Origin: Trichobilharzia szidati
Taxonomy: Eukaryota > Platyhelminthes > Trematoda > Strigeidida > Schistosomatidae
Reading direction: 5' to 3'
NCBI GenBank assembly: GCA_944472155.2
Contig: OX235279.1
Span: forward strand, 120,768,110-120,832,109
DNA length: 64,000 nt
In this document: in pieces, positions 9,787-23,836 of the stretch
Layout: each line of letters begins with the position of its first letter
Position numbering within the stretch: position 1 is the stretch's first letter
Position numbers and translations under genes: made by a program
The notes under the pieces: model-generated
What the model saw: the letters and a program-made list of their open reading frames with translations, nothing else
What the model was told of the DNA's origin: nothing
Database searches by the model: none

Positions 9787-12700
9787 AACCTCAGGAGATT
9801 AAATGAAAGTCGTGCTTTTCCAGTACTTCTTCGCTCCATTCAGAAACGCAAAGCATGGTATCTGGTTGTTTATTTCGTTGCTTTAGTATGGGTCTGTGAA
9901 TATCTCATTTACTATGTTACAATATACAATTGCTTTTGGCCGGATATTCGCCGAAATGATGTGGAAAATAAACATGGGGCAAGAGCTGGGGTTAGTGTAA
10001 TGGTCTTAGCCGATACGCATCTTCTTGGATATGTTCTGGGTCATCCTATTGATCGTATCAGAAGGTTTGGATTGTTTTTACGTGTTTATATGGAATTGTT
10101 TGTTAATGTTCAGTCGAAGAATGTTTTTAATAGATAGTTGTGCATTAAGATCGTATATAATTGAAACTTTTAATCTGCTTCTTAAGTAATTTTTGGTAAG
10201 AGTGAGATGAACTTACATGTTTGGTGTGTTTTCAGTCAAGTAGCAGCTAACAATTTACGTCTAGGTGTCTTGTTACACAGACTTTCACGCTAGGATGAAT
10301 TATGTGTTTCAGCATGATTGTTCCTAAAGTTTTTAACATGTTAGTCCGATTGTGACTAGACTGAAGAAATAGTCGTTATAATATGAACTAATTGTTAATG
10401 TATCTGGCGTTCTGTATTTGCACTGTGTGTATGGCAGTAATCCTGTGTTTCCCTCAGATCAATTACGTTGCCTTCGATTGAAGAGATGATGGATCACGGC
10501 AGACTAGCTAAAAATACATTAGATTACTCAAGAGTCGGTAGTTTACACATGCAGCCTCTACATAGGCCACGCGTCACCGACGGACGTCTGTGTAAAATAT
10601 GTGCACAGTATAAATAATGTTGTATGGCTGCAAGACCCCTCATCTCTATGTAGTTTCCGTCTCTTAATGTGCACTAATCTCAGCTTCCTCCTTGATGTCT
10701 TGATTCAATTTTCTGCTTAGTTGATTTCTGTCATATAGGTTTGTTCATATCTTGCAGTGTGAATGTATAATCTGTTTGTGTGACATGGTGTGCATGTATC
10801 GTCATTCACTTTATTACACCTCAGAGTAGACACTTCACGCTTAATTTTTAAGGTGTGAAATATCCTTTTTTCATATGATACTTTCTCAACTCACGAGTTG
10901 TGAAGCAACTGTCCATGAGGATTGTTTGCTGCATCAGAAATTATCAGCTGTTATTTATTTCCTGTCATCAGTGATTTCACGTTCATAGAAAAACCTTGCA
11001 TAATACGTAAAGTAAATCCAACTCCACACGAATCTTATAAACCATACTGCGATTGCAGATTAAAGTAGATCAGCAGCTGCACTTGAAAGACGTAGTTCTA
11101 AAGTGACCATGTGTTTATTTTACTGTATAGACACGGTGGGAATGGAAAGCCTTACTGGGGTTAGTTCAATAAGATCTATAGAATGTGAACGCTTGTCGTG
11201 AAGCAGCTTGGAATAATGATTCTGCTTAAAATACAATGATAGGGGGTCTTTTGCTGCATACGCGGAAGCTTAAGTTCAAATCTACAAGACTCCCCAGTGA
11301 TCTTCAATGAAAGCGGAAATTGCAATAAAGCAACGGCAAAAAATTTTTTTGCTTTTTTTTAACTTTCTTCTCTTCCTTGGCGACTTGAACTGCCGCACAT
11401 ATGTGCAAAGTTCTATGTCGAAAACCGACCGAACGGCAAAAAATAACTTTAGACAATTGTTCACGTCGATCAAGGAAACATGTTAGCGAACCATCCGTTA
11501 GTATGACACTAACTGAAAAGAACGAATAATTACGTGATACGCGATGGAGGTGACTGGAACAATGGACGAAGGATTTAGTAATAGTCCAGTGAACATATGG
11601 TGTGGTCACAATGGATTCGCAAAAATAATAGACATTGAGTCTCGAACTCAACGAGGATTGAGAAAGCTGTAAGTAACTTTAAACGGATTTAGGTAGACAG
11701 GCCTCAAAGGCTATTTTGAAATGCTATACTGAGTAAAATTTCACCTAAATTCTGAAAATAAAACATCTCAATCTTTGTCAAAGGGAAATATCCTTTATTG
11801 ATAATCACAAAATAAGCTTCATGAGCTTAGTTTCTAAAGTTCTGTTGTCTTATCCACCCTTGTCTATTAATCAGGATCCTCAGGCATCATGACACCAGAT
11901 AGTGGTGTAAGTACTAGTGAAGCCAACTGACCTGAAAGATGCATTCAAATATCAAAGCTCGTGGAACTCCAAACGACTGTCATTCTTGCCTTGAGATACA
12001 AATACCAAGTATTGAATATCGTTAACAGCCTATAATAATAAGGAACTGCGACTAAACACTTTCAAAACCAGATCACTAAACGTTATTTGGAGTTATGGGC
12101 ATGTTTCTATTTTGGTAATCGTTTCGCATAACATAGCTGTTTGTTAGTAATCTAAACTGTTGTTGATTCACATACGATATTTCTGCCGACTTATTCTAAT
12201 CCAGATAACATTGCAATTCATAAAAGAGGACACAAAGTAAAGACCGTCGTGATGAATAATAATACTTATTTTGCTCCGAATATTTCAAAGCTGATAATGG
12301 ACCCATCAAGTTGATGAGTAGGCCTTTGTGATATGAGTTACCCGGGCAAATGCGAACAAGCCGTCGTCACAACAGATCAGATGTAATGTTTATCGTCCAT
12401 GTTTCTCTAAAATATCTAATAGTAATTTTCGAAATTCTTTTCTGAAGTTGTGAACCAAACGCTTTTTTCTAAAAATGTATAGGTAGTGAAAATAGTTGAA
12501 GCACTTTGATGACCACCAAACTACGCGTGCACATTTTAGCGGCCATTCATATTTAACATTTGTCATGCTCTAGAGTATGCTAATCCAATGCAGTAGCTAA
12601 AAAGTTGGGTATAGCTACCGAGTCCAGTTCCATAAGTCATTTTGCAACTAGGAAGTGTTATTCAATTTTTTTAAAACCGCTAACTACGGGGCAAATATTT

Positions 12701-15700
12701 TGAGAAACGCTACTCTGTTATCATAAGCTTCGTATTGATTTTGCTTTTGTGTGCTTTACTGACGTCTTTCTTAAGTGGTTTTAATGACTCTAAAAGAAAT
12801 GGCTTACTAGGTCACAAAGTTCTTTTTTGCATGATCATCTGACAACTATGCGTTAGGGAGTTTTGGGCGCTTTAATTAGGCCATAAAATTATGTCTGGAA
12901 CAACAAAAGAATGAACTTAGGCATTATAGATTCAATTTAACTATTCTAAAGATGATGTTAACAGGTTTGAAAGTTATTTCGTTATGGATTTATAACAAAA
13001 AACCATTAATAGGCCAACAGAGTATTCAGTCACTTTGTATGTGTACATGAGGAAATATAATGATTCAATCAGTTCGGTACATCAGTCAGCCGCTATCATC
13101 AGCTATCAAGACCTACTTCACCATATGCGCGTGACAACGAAGAATACCATTGTTTCCTTACGTCATCGAACTCTGAAAGATTCCTCTTATGAAGACTATT
13201 CACGAATAGGGTATATATATATATATATATATTCAGCTATAAAAATATACATCGACTTAAGGTCCTCGCTTGATTGCATTCTTCGCCGTCCTTTGGTTTA
13301 CTGAGGTTTTCCTATTTCCATAATGACTATTTTTGAATATTAGGAAATAAGGAATATTCAACTATGCAGAGGACCTAAAATATATAGTTTTTCCATGACA
13401 GACATCAACTTCTAACTACTTAAGTCTTGCACTCCCAATCCTGCCTACGCAGATTTTATTTTGCTACTGTTCCTTCAGTTGTCGGGATATTTACTAGTTT
13501 CTCAAAGCTGTAATTTAGCTTACTTACAGAGAGGCTTGCCTGTTAAGTTTATGTTTAGAATGTGAAACTGATGATCTTCCCATTTCCCTGTTCTCATAGG
13601 AGATATTTCTTTTTTCATTCTGATAGAGACTGGCAGATGAAACGTGCTTTCCAAGCTTCATTATACATGCTGAGACCCAGTGTAGTTATCATACTGGGAG
13701 ATATTTTAGATGAAGGAAAATGGGCCACTAATGTTGACTTCAGTTCCCAGGTAACGAGATTTCACGATATATTTCATCACGACAATACAGAAACTATAAT
13801 GAAAGCTGTTGTTGGAAATCACGATATTGGGTTCCACTACGCGTGCGTCACTTTTTCTTAATTGTGGTATGCAAATGTGTGTATTGATGTGCAGATTTCT
13901 TCTAATTCCTGATTTTTAAAATGTTTTAGGTTGTTTTTTGTATCGTTAACACATCTTGACTGCTATAAGGTACCTTATTTGGTCTGATTCATACGAGTTT
14001 TTCCAGTGAAATTTTCACAGAAGCTCAAACTCATTGAATGGGTTACCTGACTTTCGAATAATCGGTTCCTAGTTAAGATCCTCCTTCATTTCATGCCCTT
14101 TGGCTTGTGTGGTGGGATAATATTTCAAACCCTCACAAAGATTGTTACTCATTGTCTAGTTTATAAGCTTTCAGGGGATTAATGTGCTGCAACTGAAACC
14201 TTAGTTTATCAGAATCACTTCTTATCAGTATAGAAATGACTAAACTTTAGTGTGACCAAATACAACCACTTCATTGGTCTATATTAGTCCTTCGAAATCG
14301 ACGTTTGGCGGTGTGGACAGCAGCCACATGATCTGAATTAGTATGATATCCGGCTTCTTTTTCTACAGCACCTCATGAAGAGTCGAAGCAAGACAATTCT
14401 AATAAAGTATGTTCCATCTGGCCCAGTTTCTGTTTTTACATTAAAGTTTTTTCACATATATCAAGGGGTCAAAATTTCAACATATTGTCAGACAATTAAT
14501 GTTTTTTGGAAATCGATTTCATTCTGAAGTTTATTGAGGAATATATTGGCTATCATTGTTAAACAGTTTTAAGCGAAGAAATTTTTTTCAATGACTTCAT
14601 TTTCAAGCTCCTTAGTTGTATTTATATTGCGCGAAAAGGTATTAAATGGAACTAAAAATTGCTCAGTCAATATGCATATGATAAGGAAAAAGATTAGTGG
14701 ATGAGTTACAAATTCTGAAGGATTATTAAATAAGCGAAGTAGAGTTAAAGTTCTCAACGTAGGTCACGCGATTTATCCTTTAACGTTACCTGCAGAGTTC
14801 AATTCAGTTACTCTAAGAGTTTGCGTTTTCTTTCCTTATGTACACCCAGAGCTCTATCTACACATGAAAAACCTCATTATGTATTCAAAAGTGTTTTGTT
14901 AAACTCCTTTCTTTACCTTGGTCATAGTAATTAATATTCTTTTTTCACTTTATTATATCGGGTAAATTCATTCTACTTCATAAACGCCTTTTTTATCGTT
15001 GTCATCACACTTGATTTGTGACAACACGACTTGTTTAAAAAGTCTCAATAACAATTCACCTATTTAATAATCTTTCAAGATGTTTTAGCTCATCCAATTA
15101 AACTCTACTCCTTCCAATCATGTTAATTATCTATGTTCATATCATATGTACATTGACTGAGCAATTTTTAGCGCCACTTAATGCCATTTTACGTAACATA
15201 AATACGTCTGTAGAACTAGGAAACAAAGTCGTTGAGAAGAAATATTTCTTCGTTAAACAAAACTGTTTTTTCCTTATGATGAGTAAATGTTAAACATTTC
15301 GTGATTTCATTGTACAGATAGAAAGTATCGACCACGAGACATCTGTGTTTGTTATCACCAGCCATCTTTCACTGGTTTCATAATCTTTTGTAATGACACA
15401 ACAAGGTAGCCAAAATAAGACGGCTGATGAAGACAAACAGAAATGTCTTCTGATCGGTACTTTCTGACTATACCATGATAGATGATGCTACAGAACTGGA
15501 CTGCACCGACTCGAAGAAAGGGAACTTTCATCAGCCTTGGTGCAGTGACTGATTACTGATGGAATCTCAGCACAGATACAAAAGGCTCGCGTAGCATTCA
15601 CCAAATCATTTCATCTCTAAAATAGACGGAATATCTGGCTATCTGCCCATCAAAGAACGTGCGTAGTGCACAACAGTTCACTCTGTCCTCTTTTATAGCT

Positions 15701-18700
15701 GTGAAACGTACATATTGAAAGTGGAAGATATGAAGCGGCTGAATCGCTGTCTTTGTCCACACATGTTTACGTTCTATCTCCCGTTTTAAGTGGTAAAATA
15801 ATATGGTGAATAATATTGAGGTTAGACGTAGAGCATTAGATAAAGAGGTTAAGTCACTCACTCAGTCAGACAGAAACCTAATATCAGTCCATGAAAACCT
15901 TGACAGTTAGTTTGAGCCAGGTAAGCAGGTGTTGACTATCTTTTTTGGGTTCCTCGGGATTCTGAAAACGGACAGCTAGAGATGATGCGGCTCAAAATCA
16001 TTGTCAGTGGTACAGATTCATTGATCTTCGAGATCGCTTGAGTCGTCATGTTCTTCAATGTCAGTATTCTTTCTGCTGTACATTTCTGCTCATTATAGTT
16101 CTTTTGAATTTCTCTTATTTTTATCCTTTCTATACCTTTGTGTGATACATGGAGTGTGGTTACTTGAAGTGTTGCACTTCTGTGCAAAATTATGTTTTGA
16201 AACTCAGACAGCCAGCCAGGAATACGCTGGAGGATTAGGAAAAGCAAGGTCACTACTGGTGGATACTTATTTACAAAGAATAATAACAGTTTTAGTTAAA
16301 GGTACGTTAGCAAATGAAGAGTTTACAGCAAATGAGTAAAATTTCTTTTTTCGATATTCTTGCCAACAGAACCATCAACAAATTCCACACTATATTTCAA
16401 AGAGAACCTTCATAACTCATCAAAAATCTAGTTACAAAGGCTGTCACTAGTCTGAAACGAGGCAAAGCAGCGGGAACCTTCTAGTTGAAGACACTGACAA
16501 AGTGCAGTCTTCTGAACACCTTGAGCACCAGTAATCTTCGAATGTTCGGCATATGATTCACGCCCTGCCATCAAATGCAAGATGATGCTACAGGACTGGA
16601 CTGGACTACATTGACTCCTAGCTTAGAAAAAGGGAGTGAATTGGTAGAGCACGTTGACCGCTTCACTTACTTGGGAAGAACCGTCAGCCCCAACGGGTTG
16701 AAATCTCAGCAAGGATACAGAGGGCTAGTTTTGCATATGCATATGCCAGTTTACGCCGTCTCTGGCGTAGACGTGATATCCGGCTGGCTATCGACCAAAG
16801 GGCGTGTGTACTGCTCATCAATCCGCTTCGTGCTCTTTCATGGTTGTGAGACGTGGCCACTGAAAGTGGAAGACATGAAAAGGCTAACTATCTTTGATCA
16901 TAGGTGTCTGCGTTCTATCTCCCGCGTGAAGTGGTATAATAAGGTGAGCAATATTCAGGTTAGGCGTCAGTCGAGTGCTAGGTAAGGAGGGGAAATCAAT
17001 AGACGAGGCTGTGAAATTACATCGACTGAGATGGTTAGGACATGTGTTACGTGTGCCTAGTCATCGCCTTCCTCGACGGGCGATGTTAGCTGATATAGGG
17101 TCAGGCTGGAAAAGAGCTAGCGGTGGTCAAACCAAAACATGGCACCAGTCAATGAAATCTACAACAGTTAGTTCAAGCCACGTAGGAAGGAGTAGACTTC
17201 TTGGTTGGGGTCCTCGGGACGTTAAAAACCGATGGTTAGAAACAATTGGTGATATAGCTCAAAATCGTTATCAAAGGTGCAGATGCATCCACTCCTTGTG
17301 ACTTATGATTTCCAATGAAACTGTTTTGTTCTTTGTTATTACTGTTCCTTTGTCTCACACCTCTATTTACTGTCTCTAATATGCATTTCTCCTACTTTCT
17401 TCTCTTGCTTTGTGTGCTACATGGAGTGTGGCGACTTGAACTGCCGCACATTGGTGCAAAGTTCTATGTCGAAAACAGACAGATAGTCATTTTGTCAATT
17501 TATGCCAAGGAGGATAAAACGATACTAGTATTGGGAATAACATGTTGTCACTTGTATGAATCCTAGACGACCCATACAATTTTAGAAAGTCAGGTACTTG
17601 AGGTCTGTAAGAATAAAATTCCCGTTCGTCAGTAATGTTTATTTCATGAATCTTCACTGTATCAAATGTCACTTTCTCTTCCAATTTTACAATCTAAGCA
17701 AATAGGATATCCACCATGAGTTCGTTTTTATCGGCAAGAATGGATAACAATTTAGTTTCGTAATCATATTTATTCATTGTAATTACATCACATACTTCGT
17801 CAGTTTTCAGGATAACTATGTCAGGTCTATATTTTATGGCTTCGAATTCCTCCGAAGTTGAAATGTTTTCTGTCATCGGTCTGAACAACGGAGATGATAT
17901 GCCATATTGGTGAATTCAGCCTTCAACAAGCTTTGGTTATTTATAGAAGTGGGAACTGGAAGACACAAATTATCATACAGATTTTCAAACTAGGAATTAA
18001 TGGCTAAACCAGTAATGGTTGATGTGATAGTGTAGTTTCCTGTTTCCCTCCTTTTGACTGATATAGAACTCTATGATATTTCGTAGTATATGGTGTTAGT
18101 AGCAGTACGTTTCATCCAGGTTAATTGTGTTCATGAATAATTTTAATTTTTTCAAATATTTCATTTCTCTTATTATAAAAAACTTTAATTAATTCGAAAT
18201 GCAAACGATGTGTGTATTGTTATTAAAGAGCTATTTATTTAATTATTTATTTTTATTTATTTAAACGCAGAAAAACTTGGTACAATATGGCATCAAGAAA
18301 GATGCGCCACACAATAATAATGAAACAACATAGATTAAAAGTAAAAATATAGGTAGAAAACGAATAAAGAACTTCATCAGGAAGGAAAACAGTCATGTTT
18401 AACAAGTTCAAACAGTATTCGTTAACTATCATCAGGAAGAGAAGGAAATTGCAACACGTTCGCCACTGACCACGATTCTTGGCCATATCCGATAATGTTT
18501 CGAGCCATCGATTCCAGCTATCTCTCGGACTCCAACCAGGGAGTCGTGGCCCACCAACCGATTCTAACCTAGCACAAATATCCTTCATCCCACAACACTG
18601 CGTCATGGGCTGACGACCTCTCTGCCTTTTCTACCCCGCCGCAGGGCTAGCGAATAGAGACCTGTACATAAGCCTCTGGGATGACATTCGCAGCACATGT

Positions 18701-21700
18701 CCAAGCTACCGAAGCCGGTGTCTCCAAATGACGACACTCAACGAATGGTGATCTCCACTGTGTTCAAACACATGGCACTGAACCTCAGAATTACTCACGC
18801 GATGATGCCATCGCACGCAAGCAATCCTGCGGAAACAGCGATGATCGAACACGCAGAGTCGCCGCACATCCTCAGCTTGGAGAGGTCAGGTTTCACAGGC
18901 GTAGAGCAAGGCAGCCCGCACCGAAGCATTGTATACCTGACCTTTGACAGCCAGGCTAACGTCGCGACGGCGCCAGAGGTGGCACAAGTTGATGTATGCC
19001 ACCCTAGCCTTCGCGATACGATTGGAAATCTCATCCGTCAGCGCTCCGTCAGCACTCACACAACTACCCAGATACAAAAACTTATGAACAATTTCAAGTG
19101 GTTCACCTGCAAGAGTGAGTGCAGGCTCCTGCCAATCTTGTAACAGTACTTTGCACTTGGACGGTGCAAAGCAGATACCATACTTACAGACACTGATCGC
19201 CAACTGATTAAGTGCGATTTGGGCAGCCTGCATGCTATCGCACAGTGAGACAATATCGTCTGCATACTCGAGGTCGAAAAGTCTATCTCCAGGTAGCAGA
19301 TCTACACCACCTTCACGCACATCCTTCAGAGCTGACTCCAGAATGTCATCGATGGCAAAGTTAAAGAGAAATGGAGAGATTGGGCAACCCTGTCTAACCC
19401 CACTGTTGGTTGGGAACAGTGATGATAGTTGGTTGTATGCCCTCACTCTACCTGAGGTGTTTCTGTATAGGGCTTTCAAAATGTTAACAAATTTCTCAGG
19501 TACACCTCTCTCTAACAGACAGTTCCAGAGCACAGTTCTGTCCAACGAATCGAAGGCAACCCTAATATCAAGAAACACAACGATCGTTGGCCTGCAATAC
19601 GTGTGGCGGTGTTCCAACAACTGACGAAGGGTGAACACATGATCAATGCATCCACGACCTGAACGAAACCCAGCCTGCTCTTCGCGAATCAATCCTTCAC
19701 GTATTTTGCACAGCCTGCGAAGCAAGACAGAAGCCAATAATTTAGACGCGACTGGTAGCAGACTGATACCCCTATTATTGTCACACGAATTACGTCGACC
19801 CTTTTTAAAGATAGGGACGATGATGGCTTCGTTCCACATTGATGGTACACTCTCAGTTTCCCATACCTTCCTGAACAACCCAGTTAGAGCCATTGTGAGA
19901 ATCTCGCCACCATCTTTAAAAAGAGCCGGGGGTAAATTGTCTGGGCCGGGCGCCTTATGGCGTTTCAACACTTGGAGTTCCTTACGGACCTCCGCTTCGG
20001 TAGGTGGGTCTGTATTAACCGACCAAGGAGCACTGGGGCTAATGACAGCAGACATTGAAGCTGGTGGCCAGCTAAACTGTTTCCCGAAGTGCTCTGCCCA
20101 GCGTTCCAGGCGTCTTTTCAAACTGGTAATTGGCGTGCCATCTGCCTCACAGACCGTCTCGCTGACACCTTGTTTCTTGCTGCCGGTGGCTCGGATGAGT
20201 TGGAACAGCTTCCGACTGTTGCCAGATGCAGCAGCTGCCTCCATCTCACCCGCACGTTCTGACCACCAGGCCTCGCGGTCCTTACGTAAACACTTTCTTA
20301 TCTTGCGCGTCAGCGCCTTTCGCTTATTGCTGTATTCGCTGCCAGCCGGAATGGACCGGCGTTCATCCAGGAGTTGCAAGGAACTCACAGAAACCCAATG
20401 GTTTTTGGCGGAGCATTCTTTCAGGCCGCAAGCGGCTACACTAGCTCTTTGCATGGCACCTTGCAGATGGAGCCAATGTTCGTCTATACTACTTGGGGGG
20501 TTGCTGGCAAGCATTGATTGTAACTCATTCTGATATTTCAAACAAGTAGCAGATGCTACTAGTTTGCTCACATCAACGTTTAGACGACTCCTTTTATGAA
20601 CCCCACCAAATAGCAAGACGAACTTGGCACACACTAACGCATGATCGGAGTCCAGGCATGTGCTCCAGAAGGAGCGACAGTCTTGTATGCATCCTCGCCA
20701 CCGGAAACTGACAGCGATGTGATCGATCTAAGTCCAAGCTTGGTTCGCAGAGGGAGGACGCCAGGTAGCGCTACGGCGATGGTTGTGCCGGAAGTTGGTG
20801 CTGGTCAGAAATAGGCTGTGATCCGCGTAAAGCTGCAGAAGACGGTCCCCATTATCTGACCTGCGACCATGTAGTCCCCATTGACCACCTAGACGATTCT
20901 CCTCTGAGCTCAGACGCCCGACCTGTGCATTCAAGTCCCCAGCCAGCACTACGATATCCCTCCGACCCGCCTGTCTCAAGAGATCGCTAAGTTGGTGGTA
21001 GAACTCGTCCTTCATTGCATCCGGGCTGCAATCCGTCGGTGCATAGGCAGAGACAACAAATAGACACCGCCTATCTGGCCTACTACTCCTTACTTGCGTA
21101 TAACCTTCCAGCCTCACAGCACATAAACGACTGTTAATGGGAATCCAGTCGAGCAGTGCAGCTTCGGCTCAAACGCTCAGTGCGACGCCGACACCAGCTA
21201 CGCCGGATGCCGACGCCACAGGGTCCCCGGACAAGCGCAGGTGGTACATACTACTAGAACTTCCAGATGGAGAGGATAATCGAAGCACTTCACTGGGATC
21301 TTGAATACGAGTCTCCGAAATGCAGCAGACATCGATAGCGAGGCTTTCCAACGTTCTTACCAACCCTGCCTGTTGTCCGATTTGCATCAGCGTCCGTACA
21401 TTGTAGGTGGCCAGCTTGAACGCGGCACGCGGTTTCAGGATATCTGTGTTAGATGTCACATTGGGGACAGCCATTTTGAGGGTTACTCACTAACATCTCG
21501 AAACGACACAGATAGGCTAGGAATCCAAACAAAGGCGAAAGGCTGTCGAAGGTTAAGAAGTCAAGGTAAGCGAAGGTAAAATACAGAAAACTAAGTATAA
21601 AAATAAAATTAAGGTTGGAAGAGCATAAGTTGCTTGATGTATCATTATTTCTTGGAATCATTTTTACGAGCACGCGGTGAGTTTCAATAATAGTTTGTCG

Positions 21701-23801
21701 CTTCATTTCGTTTATTGTGTGAGGGCTGAGATATTGCCCGGGCGCCCAGACCGAAGCAGGTGGTTTTCTTAAGGGACCACCCCCCGAGCCTTTGACTTGG
21801 AGTCTAATCCGCAAGGCAGCGGAGCAGCGTCAGGTGCTGCGTTCCCATGGTTGCCGGTGACCCATATGGGTTCGTACGCCATTTGGTCCGATTGGATTCT
21901 GGAGCCCATGTACCCCATGGTAACTGCTTTTAGTCTAACCGCTATCCAAACAACCTTCCTGGCATGGTAGGACCTGGCAGGGACATGAGTCCCAGCCAGT
22001 TTAGCTTGTTGGGTCACTGCGGCATTCAAGCCCGACTACCACGGCAAGGTAGCAGTTATCGGCCGGGTTAAAGAGCTATTACTCATACATGTTTTCATGA
22101 AGTTACGCAGTTGGAATGTCCTTTACTTATATATATATTCTGTCACTTTTTTGGCACCTGATCTCTTTTCATTCAGTACTAATGGATTTTTAAACGACCG
22201 ATTTCATAACGATATTGGTGGTAATGTTTATACACCCCCTATCTACTTATGGTCTTTTTCTGGAATCCACTTCGTCTTTGCAAATAGCGTTGCATTTGAG
22301 GGAGATAACTGTGATTTGTGCTACAAGGCGTCAATGACATTAAAGTCCATAAAGAGATACCTTGACTGTTTGAGAATGTTTGCTTCAACCAACGCTGAAA
22401 GCTGTTATTCGAAAGAACTTAGTATGGGTCTTTCTGATAAAAATCCATATATAAGCGTAGATCTAAATGGTAAGTTAAAACAGTAATTCGTTCATTACAT
22501 TCCTATTAATGTGGATGCAAAAAGTGATCCTAATTATTATTGTTACTAATGTCTCGTTGTTTATTATCCTTTAGATTCACTTATTTAATTTATTACCTAG
22601 CGTTAGAATCTAGCACGTGCATTTCATCCTGTTTAAGGCTCACCTGCATCCTAAGAGGTGATGATATTACTTGTTACATTCTAACTCAGAACCCAGCGTA
22701 TCTAATTCTTAATTAGATGAAAAACAATTGGGTCCTTTACTTACATACTGCTTCATGATAGGTTTAGGAAATAACGTGTTACACCTCACTACTGGGAGTT
22801 TTCATATATATAAAAAACATGTCGATGATACCTTCACGATATGACTAAGATGCAATGATTGAAACCAAATTCCTAGATTCCTCTGCAAGCTAGTATCACA
22901 GAAGTTATGTCATGGTATTAGTTATGACATTGTCGCAGTATCCGTTGTAACAGATCTCCGTTCATTCACATTGAAATGTATTGTTTGCTACGGAAACTTG
23001 TTTGAGACAGTAGGTTAGTAGCTGGAATCTCTTTGTAAATACCGGGATTTCGGAAGTCGTATAATAGGAGGGAATTTCATATTCACATGCACGATGTTCT
23101 TAGGTCTTATGAATCATATTTCACCTATTGAGAATTATCTCGTAACTGAATTGTCTCTGTTTCTCCATAAAATAACAATGAGTTAGATAACTTCAAATGA
23201 CGTTTTCTCTTAATCTTCGGAAATCCGACAGTTTCCAGATATTTTTTTTACTATGAGGATTTTCTTGGAGTATTAGCCATTAATACATGTTCCAAGTTTT
23301 GATCACAGACTGATATCAGTTAGAGAAACACTGAAAACCACCAGGGAGTACTGGACATCTGAACATAATGAGAAGAAAAAGGTGCTATTGACAACAAATA
23401 GATTAAATGATCTCCGAGAAGGATCAGACTTCAATAATTTCTTAGGTGAAATGTCTGGATTTTTGAGCGTAGCTATTTCCAAAGAAATGCGAAAGTTTAA
23501 GTTTCAATTACAGGAGACAGAGAGAGAGGGTAATTAAATGAAGGGTTAAGTAAGCATTCTCAGAATATGACGAGAAGTGAATGCGTAACGGCACATTACA
23601 AAAGAGATATATATTTGCAACTCGGCGCACAGATATAGGCAAAATACGTCTGCCATATGATGCAATCAAAATTTGCATTTATATTCGGTAGTTTTCTGAT
23701 TTGTCTTCCGTATTGCTCTTCTTTGTCTTTATTTTCATGTTTCCCATGTTATTTCTCAAACATCGTTCATGAAATTCATCTCACTTCCATTCGATATTCA
23801 T

Positions 23802-23836
<35 letters not shown>

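Noticed and set aside
9768..9806. ATG at 9768 as MPPE1 start
   Set aside because: It is in a different frame and meets a stop after a dozen codons; the TTTCAG next to it reads better as a splice acceptor.
15598..16253. - strand open frames repeated exactly at 37013-37602 on the + strand
   Set aside because: The conserved pair is due to inverted RTE copies A and A'. The element's coding strand is the other one, and the frames have no domain.
18697..20533. Long + strand open frames at 18697-19143, 19232-19624 and 19646-20533
   Set aside because: They are antisense to the RTE reverse transcriptase on the - strand, which carries all recognisable motifs; the repeat of the first frame at 38772-39218 is explained by the second RTE copy.
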